From positions 1 through 6,530 of the forward strand of contig JAQUAE010000108.1 of the NCBI GenBank assembly GCA_028687395.1: a stretch of 6,530 bases of DNA. The letters run 5' to 3'. Shown here piece by piece: positions 1 to 4,913 of this stretch; position 1 is the stretch's first letter; the number at the start of each line of letters is the position of its first letter. Made by a program: the position numbers and the translations under genes. Source of the stretch: Anaerolineales bacterium (GTDB taxonomy: Bacteria > Chloroflexota > Anaerolineae > Anaerolineales > UBA4823). The notes under the pieces were generated by a model that was not told the DNA's origin, made no database searches, and worked only from the letters and a program-made list of their open reading frames with translations.

Positions 1-723
1 ATCAACGTGGGCAAGTCCGCCCTGGTGGCGGCTTTAACAAACGCCTCCCCCCCGGTCTCGGAGGCGCCTTACACGACGCGCAAACCCGCCCCCGGCATGG
101 TGCCCATCGAAGATATCCAGGTACAAATGATCGATACCCCTTCGCTGGAGCGTGACTTTGCCGAAGGGGGCTTGTTCGACCTGATTCGCCATGCCGATCT
201 GATCTTGCTGGTTGTCGACATAGAAGCTGACCCCCTCGCTCAATTCGAGGAGGCGCTGGCGTTGCTGGCCGAGCGGCGCATCGCCCCCCGCCAGCGTGTG
301 GGGCAATATCCAGCGGAGGAACGCTTCGTCTACCTTCCTATGATCGTGCTAGTCAACAAGTGCGACGACGCCAGCCAGGATGACCTGGTAGAGGTGTGCC
401 GCGGCTTGCTCGGGGAGGAGTGGGACCCGCTCCCGGTCTCGGCGGTCACCGGCCGCAACCTCGACGAATTGAAACGCCGCGCCTTCGCCCTGTTGGAAAT
501 CGTGCGCGTCTATTCCAAGCCACCCGGCCGCCCACCCGACCTGGCCAAGCCCTTCGTGCTCAAGAAAGGCGCCACCGTCGCCGAGCTAGCAGGCAAGATC
601 CACCGGGATTTCCACCAACATCTGAAATATGCCCGCGTCTGGGGCAGTGCCGAGTTTCCCGGGCGGATGGTGCAGCGCGATTACGTGCTCCAGGACGGGG
701 ACGTGGTAGAGTTGAAGATCTAA
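1..723 (+). CDS. DRG/Obg-like GTPase with C-terminal TGS domain (5' end missing)
   Basis: The reading frame is open from base 1 (codons for Ile-Asn-Val-Gly-Lys-Ser), so the gene starts upstream and the GTG at 7 is not the start. 240 residues are visible. The G1 P-loop end (NVGKS, visible residues 2-6) is followed by a Thr-Thr switch I region (about 25-26), G3 DTPS (45-48; most relatives have DxPG), G4 NKCD (119-122) and G5 VSAVTG (from about 146). The last ~65 residues (about 175-240) form a TGS domain ending in GDVVELKI, the usual end of that fold. This order matches the Obg/DRG family (COG1163-like), translation-factor GTPases thought to bind ribosomes or RNA. The missing N-terminus should hold the first P-loop glycine and any helical leader. 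The molecular role in this organism is inferred from family only. A very short GC hairpin (724-734) followed by TTT lies right after the stop but is too weak to call a terminator. Confidence 0.88.
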   Translation: MNVGKSALVAALTNASPPVSEAPYTTRKPAPGMVPIEDIQVQMIDTPSLERDFAEGGLFDLIRHADLILLVVDIEADPLAQFEEALALLAERRIAPRQRVGQYPAEERFVYLPMIVLVNKCDDASQDDLVEVCRGLLGEEWDPLPVSAVTGRNLDELKRRAFALLEIVRVYSKPPGRPPDLAKPFVLKKGATVAELAGKIHRDFHQHLKYARVWGSAEFPGRMVQRDYVLQDGDVVELKI

Positions 724-742
724 CCGCGGGGCGGTTTCTATC

Positions 743-947
743 GAGTGCTGGTCTTTGCAAGGCGCCGTGATCGCCGGGGATCCTGAAGCGGCGCTGCTGC
801 AGACGGTCATCTACCTGCGCGACGTGTGGGCATCTGCCTGGCCTCGTGACGGCGGGAGGGCTTCCCGACGGGGGGCTGAGCCGTGCGGCGCTGCGGCGAG
901 CGGCCGAGCTCACCAGTCCTCCCCCTCCTGCCGCCGGGCGCGCTTGA
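743..947 (+). pseudogene. possible frameshifted gene remnant between GTPase and arfB
   Basis: No intact gene covers 724-909. Reading the plus strand from about 743 gives a protein-like stretch (including LQGAVIAGDPEAALLQTV and YLRDVW). Reading on in the frame beginning with the CTG at 834 gives LPGLVTAGGLPDGG and then LSRAALRRAAELTS, ending at a TGA at 945-947. Removing one G from the GGG at 828-830 would join the two as ...RDVWHLPGLV.... The piece has no convincing start codon or ribosome site. Its last part overlaps the 3' end of arfB on the other strand, where the protein-like look may be only a shadow. I do not recognise the family. It may be a decayed C-terminal fragment, or chance coding likeness in GC-rich DNA. 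Confidence 0.25.
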
Positions 948-1332
948 GCAACGCGCGGCGTCTCTTCGCCTCCAGGCGCCTGCGCACTACTGCCGCGCTG
1001 GGGCGCGTCGCCCGGCGAGGTTTGGGTTCCTGGCGCGCCTTCTCGATCAGCGTCACTAGCCGCTGCAGGGCGTCCTGGCGGTTCTGCTCCTGGGTGCGGT
1101 AGCGGCGGGCGTCGATCACCAGCAGGCCATCGGCGGTCATGCGTTTGCCCGCCAGGCGCGCCAGTCGCGCCTTGATCTCTTCGGGCAGGGTGGCGGAGTT
1201 GCGCACGTCGAAGGTCAGCTTGATCGCGCTGGAGACCTTGTTGACGTTTTGCCCCCCCGGGCCGGAGGCGCGTATCGCCTCCAGGCGCAACTCGCTTTCC
1301 TCCAGGCGCACGCCGGGTGAAATTTCGATCAT
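910..1332 (-). CDS. arfB: ArfB (YaeJ/ICT1-type) ribosome-rescue peptidyl-tRNA hydrolase
   Basis: This 140-residue protein has the catalytic loop GPGGQNVNK at residues 24-32, with GGQ at 26-28. That is very near the N-terminus, as in ArfB/YaeJ and mitochondrial ICT1 and unlike RF1/RF2, where GGQ lies in the middle of a much longer chain. The release-factor fold continues through KVSSAIKLTFDV (about 32-43). The C-terminal tail from about residue 104 is strongly basic (runs such as RRRLEAKRRR), matching the unstructured tail that ArfB inserts into the empty mRNA channel of stalled ribosomes. Family knowledge: it hydrolyses peptidyl-tRNA on ribosomes stalled without a stop codon in the A site. 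Length is typical (E. coli ArfB is 140). The ATG at 1330-1332 fits the family N-terminus (IxxxVxLxESEL). It has no Shine-Dalgarno but an extended -10 seven bases upstream, so the mRNA may be leaderless. It follows yifB on the same strand after 87 bases. Confidence 0.93.
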   Translation of the reverse strand: MIEISPGVRLEESELRLEAIRASGPGGQNVNKVSSAIKLTFDVRNSATLPEEIKARLARLAGKRMTADGLLVIDARRYRTQEQNRQDALQRLVTLIEKARQEPKPRRATRPSAAVVRRRLEAKRRRALLKRARRQEGEDW

Positions 1333-1339
1333 GGGGCAG

Positions 1340-1348
1340 AGTATATCA
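1340..1348 (-). promoter_or_regulatory. extended -10 promoter, candidate leaderless start for arfB
   Basis: Read on the minus strand, the sequence is TGATATACT, an extended -10 (TGn + TATACT, five of six bases matching TATAAT). Seven bases separate it from the arfB ATG (1332-1330). Transcription would begin at or next to the A of the ATG. No TTGACA-like -35 stands 16-18 bases upstream, which extended -10 promoters tolerate. There is no purine-rich ribosome site between -10 and ATG (the bases are CTGCCCC). Confidence 0.55.
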
Positions 1349-1419
1349 CCCTCAGCGTAGCACTATATCGGGCGATTTCAGTGGGTACGGCTGTACAGGA
1401 AGGCCTTTCTTACGAAGGA

Positions 1420-2943
1420 CTAGCCTTCATCCATCCCCCTCGGTCGGTACTGCAGCGCCTCGGCCAGGTGTTGCGGGCCGATCTGCTCCGCGCCAGCCAG
1501 GTCGGCGATGGTGCGCCCCAGCTTGAGCACGCGGTGGTAGGCGCGGGCGGAGAGCTGTAGCTGGTGCATGGCGGCGCGCATCAGGCTACGCCCGGCGTCG
1601 TCCAGCGTGCAGAAGCTACGCACCTCGGCCGGGCGCATGTCGGCGTTGCACGAGACGCCGCTGCCATCCAGACGCTGGCGTTGGCGCTGGCGCGCGGCTT
1701 CCACCCGTTTCTGGATGACATCTGAGGGCTCCCCGAGGCGGTCGTCGCTGAGCTTATCGTACTCGACGCGCGGCACCTCGATGTGGATGTCGATGCGGTC
1801 CAGCAGCGGCCCGGAGATGCGCTTTTGATACTTGGTCACCATGGACGAGGAGCAGGTGCAAGCCTTGAGTGGGTCGCCATAGTAGCCGCACGGGCAAGGG
1901 TTCATTGCCGCCACCAGTTGGAAGTTCGCCGGAAAGGTCAAGGTGCCTTGCGCCCGGCTGATGGTCACCACCTTGTCTTCCAGGGGTTGGCGCATCACCT
2001 CCAGGACGCGTGAACCGAACTCGGGAAACTCGTCCAGGAAGAGCACGCCGCGATGCGCCAGGGAGATCTCTCCGGGATGGGGCCAGTTGCCGCCGCCCAC
2101 CAGCCCGGCGTGCGAGATGGTGTGGTGCGGGGCGCGGAAGGGGCGGGTTTGGATCAGGGGCACGTCCGCGGGGAGCTGGTCGGCAACCGAATAGATGCGC
2201 GTGACGTCCAGGGCTTCATCGATGGTCATGCGCGGCAGGATGCCGGGCATGGCGCGCGCCAGCAGCGTCTTGCCCGAGCCGGGCGGGCCGATGAGCAGGA
2301 TGTTGTGCCCGCCTGCCCCAGCCACCTCCATCGCTCGCTTGACGTGCTCCTGGCCTTTGACGTCCCGAAAATCGGCGTAAGCCTCGGGGATGACCTCCTC
2401 CGCCTGCACCCGCGGCTGGGGAGAAATCGACTGCTGCCCGGAGAGATGCGCGTAGAGCGCCTCCAGCGAATCCACCGGCACGATCTCCAGGTCGGGGATC
2501 AGGGCGGCTTCGGCCGCGTCTGCGCTGGGGACGATTATGCGCCTGAAGCCCTGCTGGCGCGCCAGCGCGGCCATGGGCAGCACCCCGCGCGTGTGGCGCA
2601 CCGTGCCGTCTAACGAGAGCTCGCCCACCACCAGCACCTCCTGAACGCACTCCGGAGAGAGCTGCCCGGTCGCCACCAGCACGCCCAGGGCGATAGGCAG
2701 GTCATAAGACGGCCCCTCCTTGCGCACCGAAGCAGGGGCTAAGTTGACGATCAGGCGTTTGCGGGGGTAGACCAACCCGGCGTTCTTGATGGCAGCCTGG
2801 ACGCGTTCACGGCTTTCCTGCACGGCCGCGTCGGGCAGCCCGACGATGGCCATGGCAGGCAGCCCCTGGCCGGTATCTACTTCGACTTCGACGATGACCC
2901 CTTCGAGGCCGATGACCGCGCAGGAGTATACCCGTGCAAGCAT
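1420..2943 (-). CDS. comM: YifB/ComM family AAA+ ATPase (Mg-chelatase-like)
   Basis: The protein has 507 residues from the ATG at 2943-2941, the usual family length and N-terminus (MLARVYSCAVIGLEG). A longer frame reaching to 3036 adds 31 residues with no family likeness and is rejected. Domains: an N-terminal Lon-like S5 fold (about 1-165, with GLPDAAVQESRERV and a KEGPSYDLPIAL motif), then a Mg-chelatase-type AAA+ core with Walker A GPPGSGKT (219-226), Walker B VLFLDEF (300-306) and LLDRIDIH (about 380-387, arginine-containing sensor region). A Cys cluster, CPC and CTC (C350, C352, C362, C364), is typical of the family and probably binds metal. The C-terminal helical lid includes SARAYHRVLKLGRTIADL. 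ComM is a hexameric branch-migration helicase that helps integrate incoming DNA in natural transformation; in non-competent bacteria the role is less clear. The start lacks a Shine-Dalgarno. It is divergent from the abiE-like unit across 445 bases. arfB lies 87 bases downstream. Confidence 0.95.
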   Translation of the reverse strand: MLARVYSCAVIGLEGVIVEVEVDTGQGLPAMAIVGLPDAAVQESRERVQAAIKNAGLVYPRKRLIVNLAPASVRKEGPSYDLPIALGVLVATGQLSPECVQEVLVVGELSLDGTVRHTRGVLPMAALARQQGFRRIIVPSADAAEAALIPDLEIVPVDSLEALYAHLSGQQSISPQPRVQAEEVIPEAYADFRDVKGQEHVKRAMEVAGAGGHNILLIGPPGSGKTLLARAMPGILPRMTIDEALDVTRIYSVADQLPADVPLIQTRPFRAPHHTISHAGLVGGGNWPHPGEISLAHRGVLFLDEFPEFGSRVLEVMRQPLEDKVVTISRAQGTLTFPANFQLVAAMNPCPCGYYGDPLKACTCSSSMVTKYQKRISGPLLDRIDIHIEVPRVEYDKLSDDRLGEPSDVIQKRVEAARQRQRQRLDGSGVSCNADMRPAEVRSFCTLDDAGRSLMRAAMHQLQLSARAYHRVLKLGRTIADLAGAEQIGPQHLAEALQYRPRGMDEG

Positions 2944-2949
2944 GAGGTA

Positions 2950-2978
2950 AGTGTAGAGGGGGAAGCAGAAAATGTCAA
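2950..2978 (-). promoter_or_regulatory. sigma-70-type promoter placing yifB transcription at its ATG
   Basis: On the minus strand a perfect -35 TTGACA (2978-2973) is followed by a 17-base spacer and a -10 TACACT (2955-2950; four of six matches, with the key T1, A2 and T6 present). Only six bases (TACCTC) separate the -10 from the yifB ATG at 2943-2941. The predicted first transcribed base is therefore the A of the ATG or its immediate neighbour. No Shine-Dalgarno exists upstream, so a leaderless mRNA is the simplest reading. Confidence 0.6.
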
Positions 2979-2979
2979 T

Positions 2980-2994
2980 GGCTGCTGCGCAGCC
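2980..2994. repeat. 15-base dyad abutting the yifB -35
   Basis: A perfect inverted repeat GGCTGC-TGC-GCAGCC has six-base arms and a three-base centre. It ends one base from the TTGACA -35 of the yifB promoter. The position suits a regulator site or UP-proximal element, but nothing in the sequence names a factor. Confidence 0.4.
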
Positions 2995-3341
2995 TTGAAA
3001 AGGCAGTATAAAGATTGGCCTGGCGCGCCGCCGCACCTCTACCAGGTTCGCCGACTAAACCTACTTCCAGCACATTCCAACTAAAAATATTTACTCCGGA
3101 ATCTCTCTCACCCACACGATTAAAGAAGTTTCCATCCGGAACCGTTGAATACAGTTATTCAAAGTTTGACGGTTCGGGCTAATAGGATTGCAAGCTCCTT
3201 TTTATGCCTTCACGGCCTCACTCCGGTCACGCTTGTAATCTCCTGCCTCGATAATGAAGTGAGGTTGAAAACAAAATGAACGTTCTTTGCTTCCTATCTC
3301 AGAAACCAGGGATATCTAAAAAGCTATTTTCGTGATATTAT
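2995..3341. other. AT-richer intergenic region, no supported gene
   Basis: This stretch between the yifB promoter and the abiE operator holds no convincing gene. Base composition changes: 25 of 60 bases at 3061-3120 are G/C, against 42 of 60 at 2281-2340 inside yifB. It contains the compound hairpin at 3139-3175, a 7-base inverted repeat (CCTCACT at 3216-3222, AGTGAGG at 3258-3264) and a 19-codon frame at 3276-3335 that I do not call as a gene. The composition agrees with a horizontally gained segment or a decayed remnant, but no transposase, terminal repeat or tRNA was seen. Confidence 0.5.
3139..3175. repeat. compound inverted repeat (nested hairpin)
   Basis: The outer arms GAACCGT (3139-3145) and ACGGTTC (3169-3175) are perfectly complementary. 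Inside lies a second perfect hairpin, TGAATA (3146-3151) and TATTCA (3156-3161) with loop CAGT, leaving a 7-base one-sided bulge (3162-3168). The two stems stack directly on the 5' side. No T-run follows, so it is not an intrinsic terminator. It could be a structured RNA element, a protein-binding dyad or a recombination-site remnant. Confidence 0.45.
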
Positions 3342-3371
3342 AGGTAACTGAAGTGACAGGATCTGTAACCT
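3342..3371. promoter_or_regulatory. candidate AbiEi operator (imperfect inverted repeat)
   Basis: The left arm AGGTAACTGA (3342-3351) and the right arm TCTGTAACCT (3362-3371) are inverted copies matching at eight of ten positions, with a 10-base spacer. Arm centres lie 20 bases apart, about two helical turns, which fits a dimeric or paired regulator on one DNA face. The site covers the proposed -35 and most of the spacer of the abiE promoter. AbiEi antitoxins are known to bind inverted repeats in their own promoters and repress the operon; that this site is bound is inferred. Confidence 0.5.
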
Positions 3372-3380
3372 GGATAGCAT
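3353..3380 (+). promoter_or_regulatory. promoter candidate for the abiE-like unit
   Basis: The -35 GTGACA (3353-3358, five of six to TTGACA), a 16-base spacer and the -10 TAGCAT (3375-3380, four of six) lie with eight bases between the -10 and the ATG at 3389. The leader would be zero to two bases. A perfect TATAAT (3385-3390) overlaps the ATG itself; used as a -10 it would start transcription inside the gene, so I prefer the upstream pair, though the weak -10 leaves doubt. Confidence 0.4.
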
Positions 3381-3388
3381 GAGATATA

Positions 3389-4189
3389 ATGACTCTAAGC
3401 GCGGGTGAATACGAACTTCTTTCCCGCTTGGCTGCAAAGGGAAAGACCATATTTTCCACCAGCGAAGCCCAAGAACTCTGGGGAGGTTCTACACCCATCA
3501 AAACAGTCCTGCATCGCTTAGAAAAAAAGGGATGGTTGCAGCGGGTGGAACGCGGCGTTTATCTTCTGATTCCCCTTGAGGCCGGGCCGGAGCGCACCTG
3601 GTCGGAGAGTCCCCTGGTCATTGCGCCCTATTTGATCCAACCCGCGGCAGTAGCCTACTGGTCGGCGTTACATTACTGGCAAATGACCGAGCAGATCCCG
3701 CGCATCACGATCGTGCAGTCCACCAAACGCAAGCTGCCGGTCGAGGTCCAGGGGATGCGCTTCCAGTTTGTAACCGTGAAAGAAGCGCGCTTCTTTGGCG
3801 TTTTAGAACGAACGCTTAATGGCAAGAAATTCTACGTCACCGACCGGGAGAAAACGCTGGTGGATTGTGCGGATCGTCCTGATCTCGGCGGTGGAATCCT
3901 GCAGCTGGCCCAGGCGCTGAGAACTGCCCAGACAGAGATCGAATGGTCGAAGCTCGACGCATACCTGATGCGCTGGGAGGGTGGAACGGTGGTCAAGCGG
4001 CTGGGATATCTGGTGGATCGATTGCAAATCCCGATACCGGAGCGAGAACCACGCCTGGCCGAGTGGCAGAAGATGATTTCCCGTGGTATTTCCCCGCTTG
4101 AGCCCGGAGCGGGTAGGTCAGGCCCCGTGGTCACCCGGTGGGGACTTCGCATTAACGTGGATGCGCTTTCTGTGAAGGCGCCAGGATGA
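3389..4189 (+). CDS. abiEi: AbiEi-type antitoxin / transcriptional regulator (type IV TA)
   Basis: The 266-residue protein is full length for the AbiEi family. The N-terminal winged helix-turn-helix occupies about 1-62: helices around LSAGEYELLSRLAAKGKTIF, then TPIKTVLHRLEKKGWLQRVERG and a wing ending GVYLLIP. The family block AAVAYWSALHYWQMTEQIP spans about 86-104. The middle/C-terminal antitoxin domain includes FYVTDREKTLVDCADRPD (148-165) and ends with WGLRINVDAL (251-260). In studied systems AbiEi represses its own promoter through the winged helix and counters the AbiEii nucleotidyltransferase through the C-terminal domain without a stable complex. All landmarks appear intact. The start codon is set by family alignment; only a weak GAG lies upstream. 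The stop overlaps the next start (ATGA at 4186-4189), implying coupled translation. A candidate operator lies at 3342-3371. The gene sits in an AT-richer stretch than its flanks, which suggests acquisition. Confidence 0.88.
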   Translation: MTLSAGEYELLSRLAAKGKTIFSTSEAQELWGGSTPIKTVLHRLEKKGWLQRVERGVYLLIPLEAGPERTWSESPLVIAPYLIQPAAVAYWSALHYWQMTEQIPRITIVQSTKRKLPVEVQGMRFQFVTVKEARFFGVLERTLNGKKFYVTDREKTLVDCADRPDLGGGILQLAQALRTAQTEIEWSKLDAYLMRWEGGTVVKRLGYLVDRLQIPIPEREPRLAEWQKMISRGISPLEPGAGRSGPVVTRWGLRINVDALSVKAPG

Positions 4190-4470
4190 TCTCGGAAGCT
4201 GAGATCCGCCGCCTGGCAGCTCGATGGCAGGCCGATCCGATGATCTTGGATCTGGACTACAGCCTGGGCTGGTTTCTGGCTGCTCTGGCTGCCGCGCCCG
4301 GCGCTTCCCTCGACGTTTCCCTGTTTGAAAAACGCCGCGAGGAGTATGAGCTGGATTGGAAAAGGCGCCTGGATTACTTGATCCCTGACAGTGCCGCAGT
4401 TACCTTTGGAGAAGCCTGGCAGAGCACGATCGATGTGATACGGCAGGTGCAGGATTTGACAAGGGCATGA
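4186..4470 (+). CDS. AbiEii-like toxin remnant with catalytic core deleted in frame
   Basis: This frame has 94 residues, while AbiEii nucleotidyltransferases have roughly 250-300. Residues 1-36 (MISEAEIRRLAARW..., then DPMILDLDYSLGWFLAAL) look like the standard AbiEii N-terminus as I recall the family. Residues 46-94 (LFEKRREEYELDWKRRLDYL, then a FGEAW segment) look like its C-terminal helices. Between them, where the glycine-rich FKGGT and SEDLD nucleotidyltransferase motifs belong, there are only about ten residues (AAAPGASLDV). No GS/GGT or paired-Asp catalytic motif exists anywhere in the frame. The frame stays open through the junction and the ATGA overlap with abiEi is kept, so a stable short protein could still be made. 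A 9-base tandem repeat TCTGGCTGC (4275-4292) lies at the junction but may simply encode FLAALAA. It is probably toxin-dead; alternatives are an assembly gap or an unrelated small partner of AbiEi. Confidence 0.65.
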   Translation: MISEAEIRRLAARWQADPMILDLDYSLGWFLAALAAAPGASLDVSLFEKRREEYELDWKRRLDYLIPDSAAVTFGEAWQSTIDVIRQVQDLTRA

Positions 4471-4550
4471 ATATCATGCGCTTGCCAGGGATTGCGTTCG
4501 TTTACTTTGGTAAGCTAACGAGGAATCAAACAGATCGAGGAGAGTGTGCA

Positions 4551-4685
4551 TTAAGGGACCGCGGCTGGGTTGGGATTTACTGCACCTGCTGCCTGCGTGA
4601 GCGTTGATCGTGGAGATGCTGGAGCCATGCAGGCGGTCAGGCAAGATGCGATGAGAATTAGCAGGACAAGCCTTTGTCTCTTCAT
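4551..4685 (-). CDS. 44-residue lipoprotein stub with lipobox signal peptide
   Basis: Starting at the ATG 4685-4683, the product has a basic n-region (MKRQR), a hydrophobic core (LVLLILIASC) and the lipobox LTAC, with Cys19 as the predicted lipidated residue. After it come only 25 residues of Ala/Pro/Ser/Thr/Asn-rich linker before a TAA at 4553-4551. A longer frame reaching 4772 is rejected because GGAG (plus-strand CTCC, 4692-4695) stands six bases before this ATG. The signal peptide would send it through Sec to lipoprotein processing at the outer face of the membrane. No mature domain is present, so it is either a truncated larger lipoprotein (such as a solute-binding protein beginning with a low-complexity linker) or a genuine tiny lipoprotein. 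Downstream bases in the other minus-strand frames show no recognisable continuation. It converges with the abiE-like unit. Confidence 0.55.
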   Translation of the reverse strand: MKRQRLVLLILIASCLTACMAPASPRSTLTQAAGAVNPNPAAVP

Positions 4686-4691
4686 AATTTG

Positions 4692-4695
4692 CTCC
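4692..4695 (-). promoter_or_regulatory. Shine-Dalgarno GGAG for the lipoprotein
   Basis: Read on the minus strand, GGAG lies six bases before the ATG at 4685-4683. It decides this start over the in-frame upstream ATG at 4772. Confidence 0.6.
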
Positions 4696-4749
4696 AGGGA
4701 TGCAAAACAAATCTTCTCGCCATTTCGCTCATAAATTTGCCCAAAGGGA

Positions 4750-4755
4750 ATTATA
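4750..4755 (-). promoter_or_regulatory. -10 box candidate for the lipoprotein gene
   Basis: A perfect TATAAT is read on the minus strand, giving a leader of about 57-58 bases to the ATG at 4685. The best -35 at 17 bases upstream is TCGAAG, only three of six matches, so the promoter call rests mainly on the -10. Confidence 0.4.
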
Positions 4756-4861
4756 ACTGCCCGGTTTATCATCTTCGACGCCTTTCAGGCGCCGCTCTGC
4801 CTGGCTTTCTCCCCTTCCGGCGACCTCCTGGCGGGGGCTCCCTGATGGGCGGTGTACAGCT

Positions 4862-4883
4862 CTGGCGCAATCCGGGGCGCCAG
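4862..4883. repeat. inverted repeat upstream of the B3/4-domain gene
   Basis: CTGGCGC (4862-4868) and GCGCCAG (4877-4883) are perfect seven-base arms around an eight-base loop. The repeat ends 15 bases before the GGAGG of the next gene, just ahead of a TAGAAT (4886-4891) that could be its -10. No T-run follows, so a regulator site is more likely than a terminator. Confidence 0.4.
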
Positions 4884-4898
4884 GCTAGAATTTACACT

Positions 4899-4903
4899 GG
4901 AGG
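4899..4903 (+). promoter_or_regulatory. Shine-Dalgarno GGAGG for the B3/4-domain gene
   Basis: GGAGG stands ten bases before the ATG at 4914. It fixes this start rather than the in-frame ATG at 4674 (80 codons earlier, no family likeness) or the ATG at 4920 (16 bases away). Confidence 0.75.
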
Positions 4904-4913
4904 ATTCTTCGCC

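Noticed and set aside
724..737. CCGC-GGG-GCGG hairpin followed by TTT after the GTPase stop
   Set aside because: A four-pair stem with three T residues is below what an intrinsic terminator needs.
966..1312. Recurrent CCTCCAGGCGC within arfB
   Set aside because: Read on the minus strand it encodes repeated Arg-Leu-Glu stretches; it is coding bias, not a repeat family.
1391..1398. CTGTACAG palindrome
   Set aside because: It looks like fused LexA-like half sites but lacks the needed spacing; an eight-base palindrome is expected by chance.
1414..1428. GAAGG-ACTAG-CCTTC hairpin over the yifB stop codon
   Set aside because: It has five pairs, no T-run on the minus strand and lies partly in coding sequence; not a terminator.
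1677..1700. Short six-base tandem pattern inside yifB
   Set aside because: It encodes alternating Arg-Gln in a helix and is within the normal reading frame.
2944..3036. 31-codon N-terminal extension of yifB
   Set aside because: It has no family likeness, and the promoter lies inside it ending six bases before the internal ATG that matches the family N-terminus.
3184..3203. AGGA...TCCT hairpin followed by five T residues
   Set aside because: The stem has only four pairs and there is no upstream gene on this strand to terminate.
3216..3264. CCTCACT / AGTGAGG inverted repeat
   Set aside because: Seven-base arms 35 bases apart, with no transposase or target duplication, are too weak to call insertion-sequence ends or a structured RNA.
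3276..3335. 19-codon frame (MNVLCFLSQK...) with GAGG 11 bases upstream, before the abiE promoter
   Set aside because: The spacing is long, there is no run of regulatory codons, no attenuator hairpin with T-run follows, and there is no known family. It could be a leader peptide but is unsupported.
3385..3390. Perfect TATAAT over the abiEi start codon
   Set aside because: Transcription from it would start inside the gene, and no in-frame start with family support lies downstream.
4471..4550. Search for a terminator between the convergent abiE-like unit and lipoprotein gene
   Set aside because: Only a four-pair TTAC-TTTG-GTAA hairpin without a T-run was seen.
4674..4913. 80-codon N-terminal extension of the B3/4 protein
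   Set aside because: The in-frame region shows no family likeness, overlaps the lipoprotein start and its promoter, and the strong GGAGG serves the ATG at 4914.
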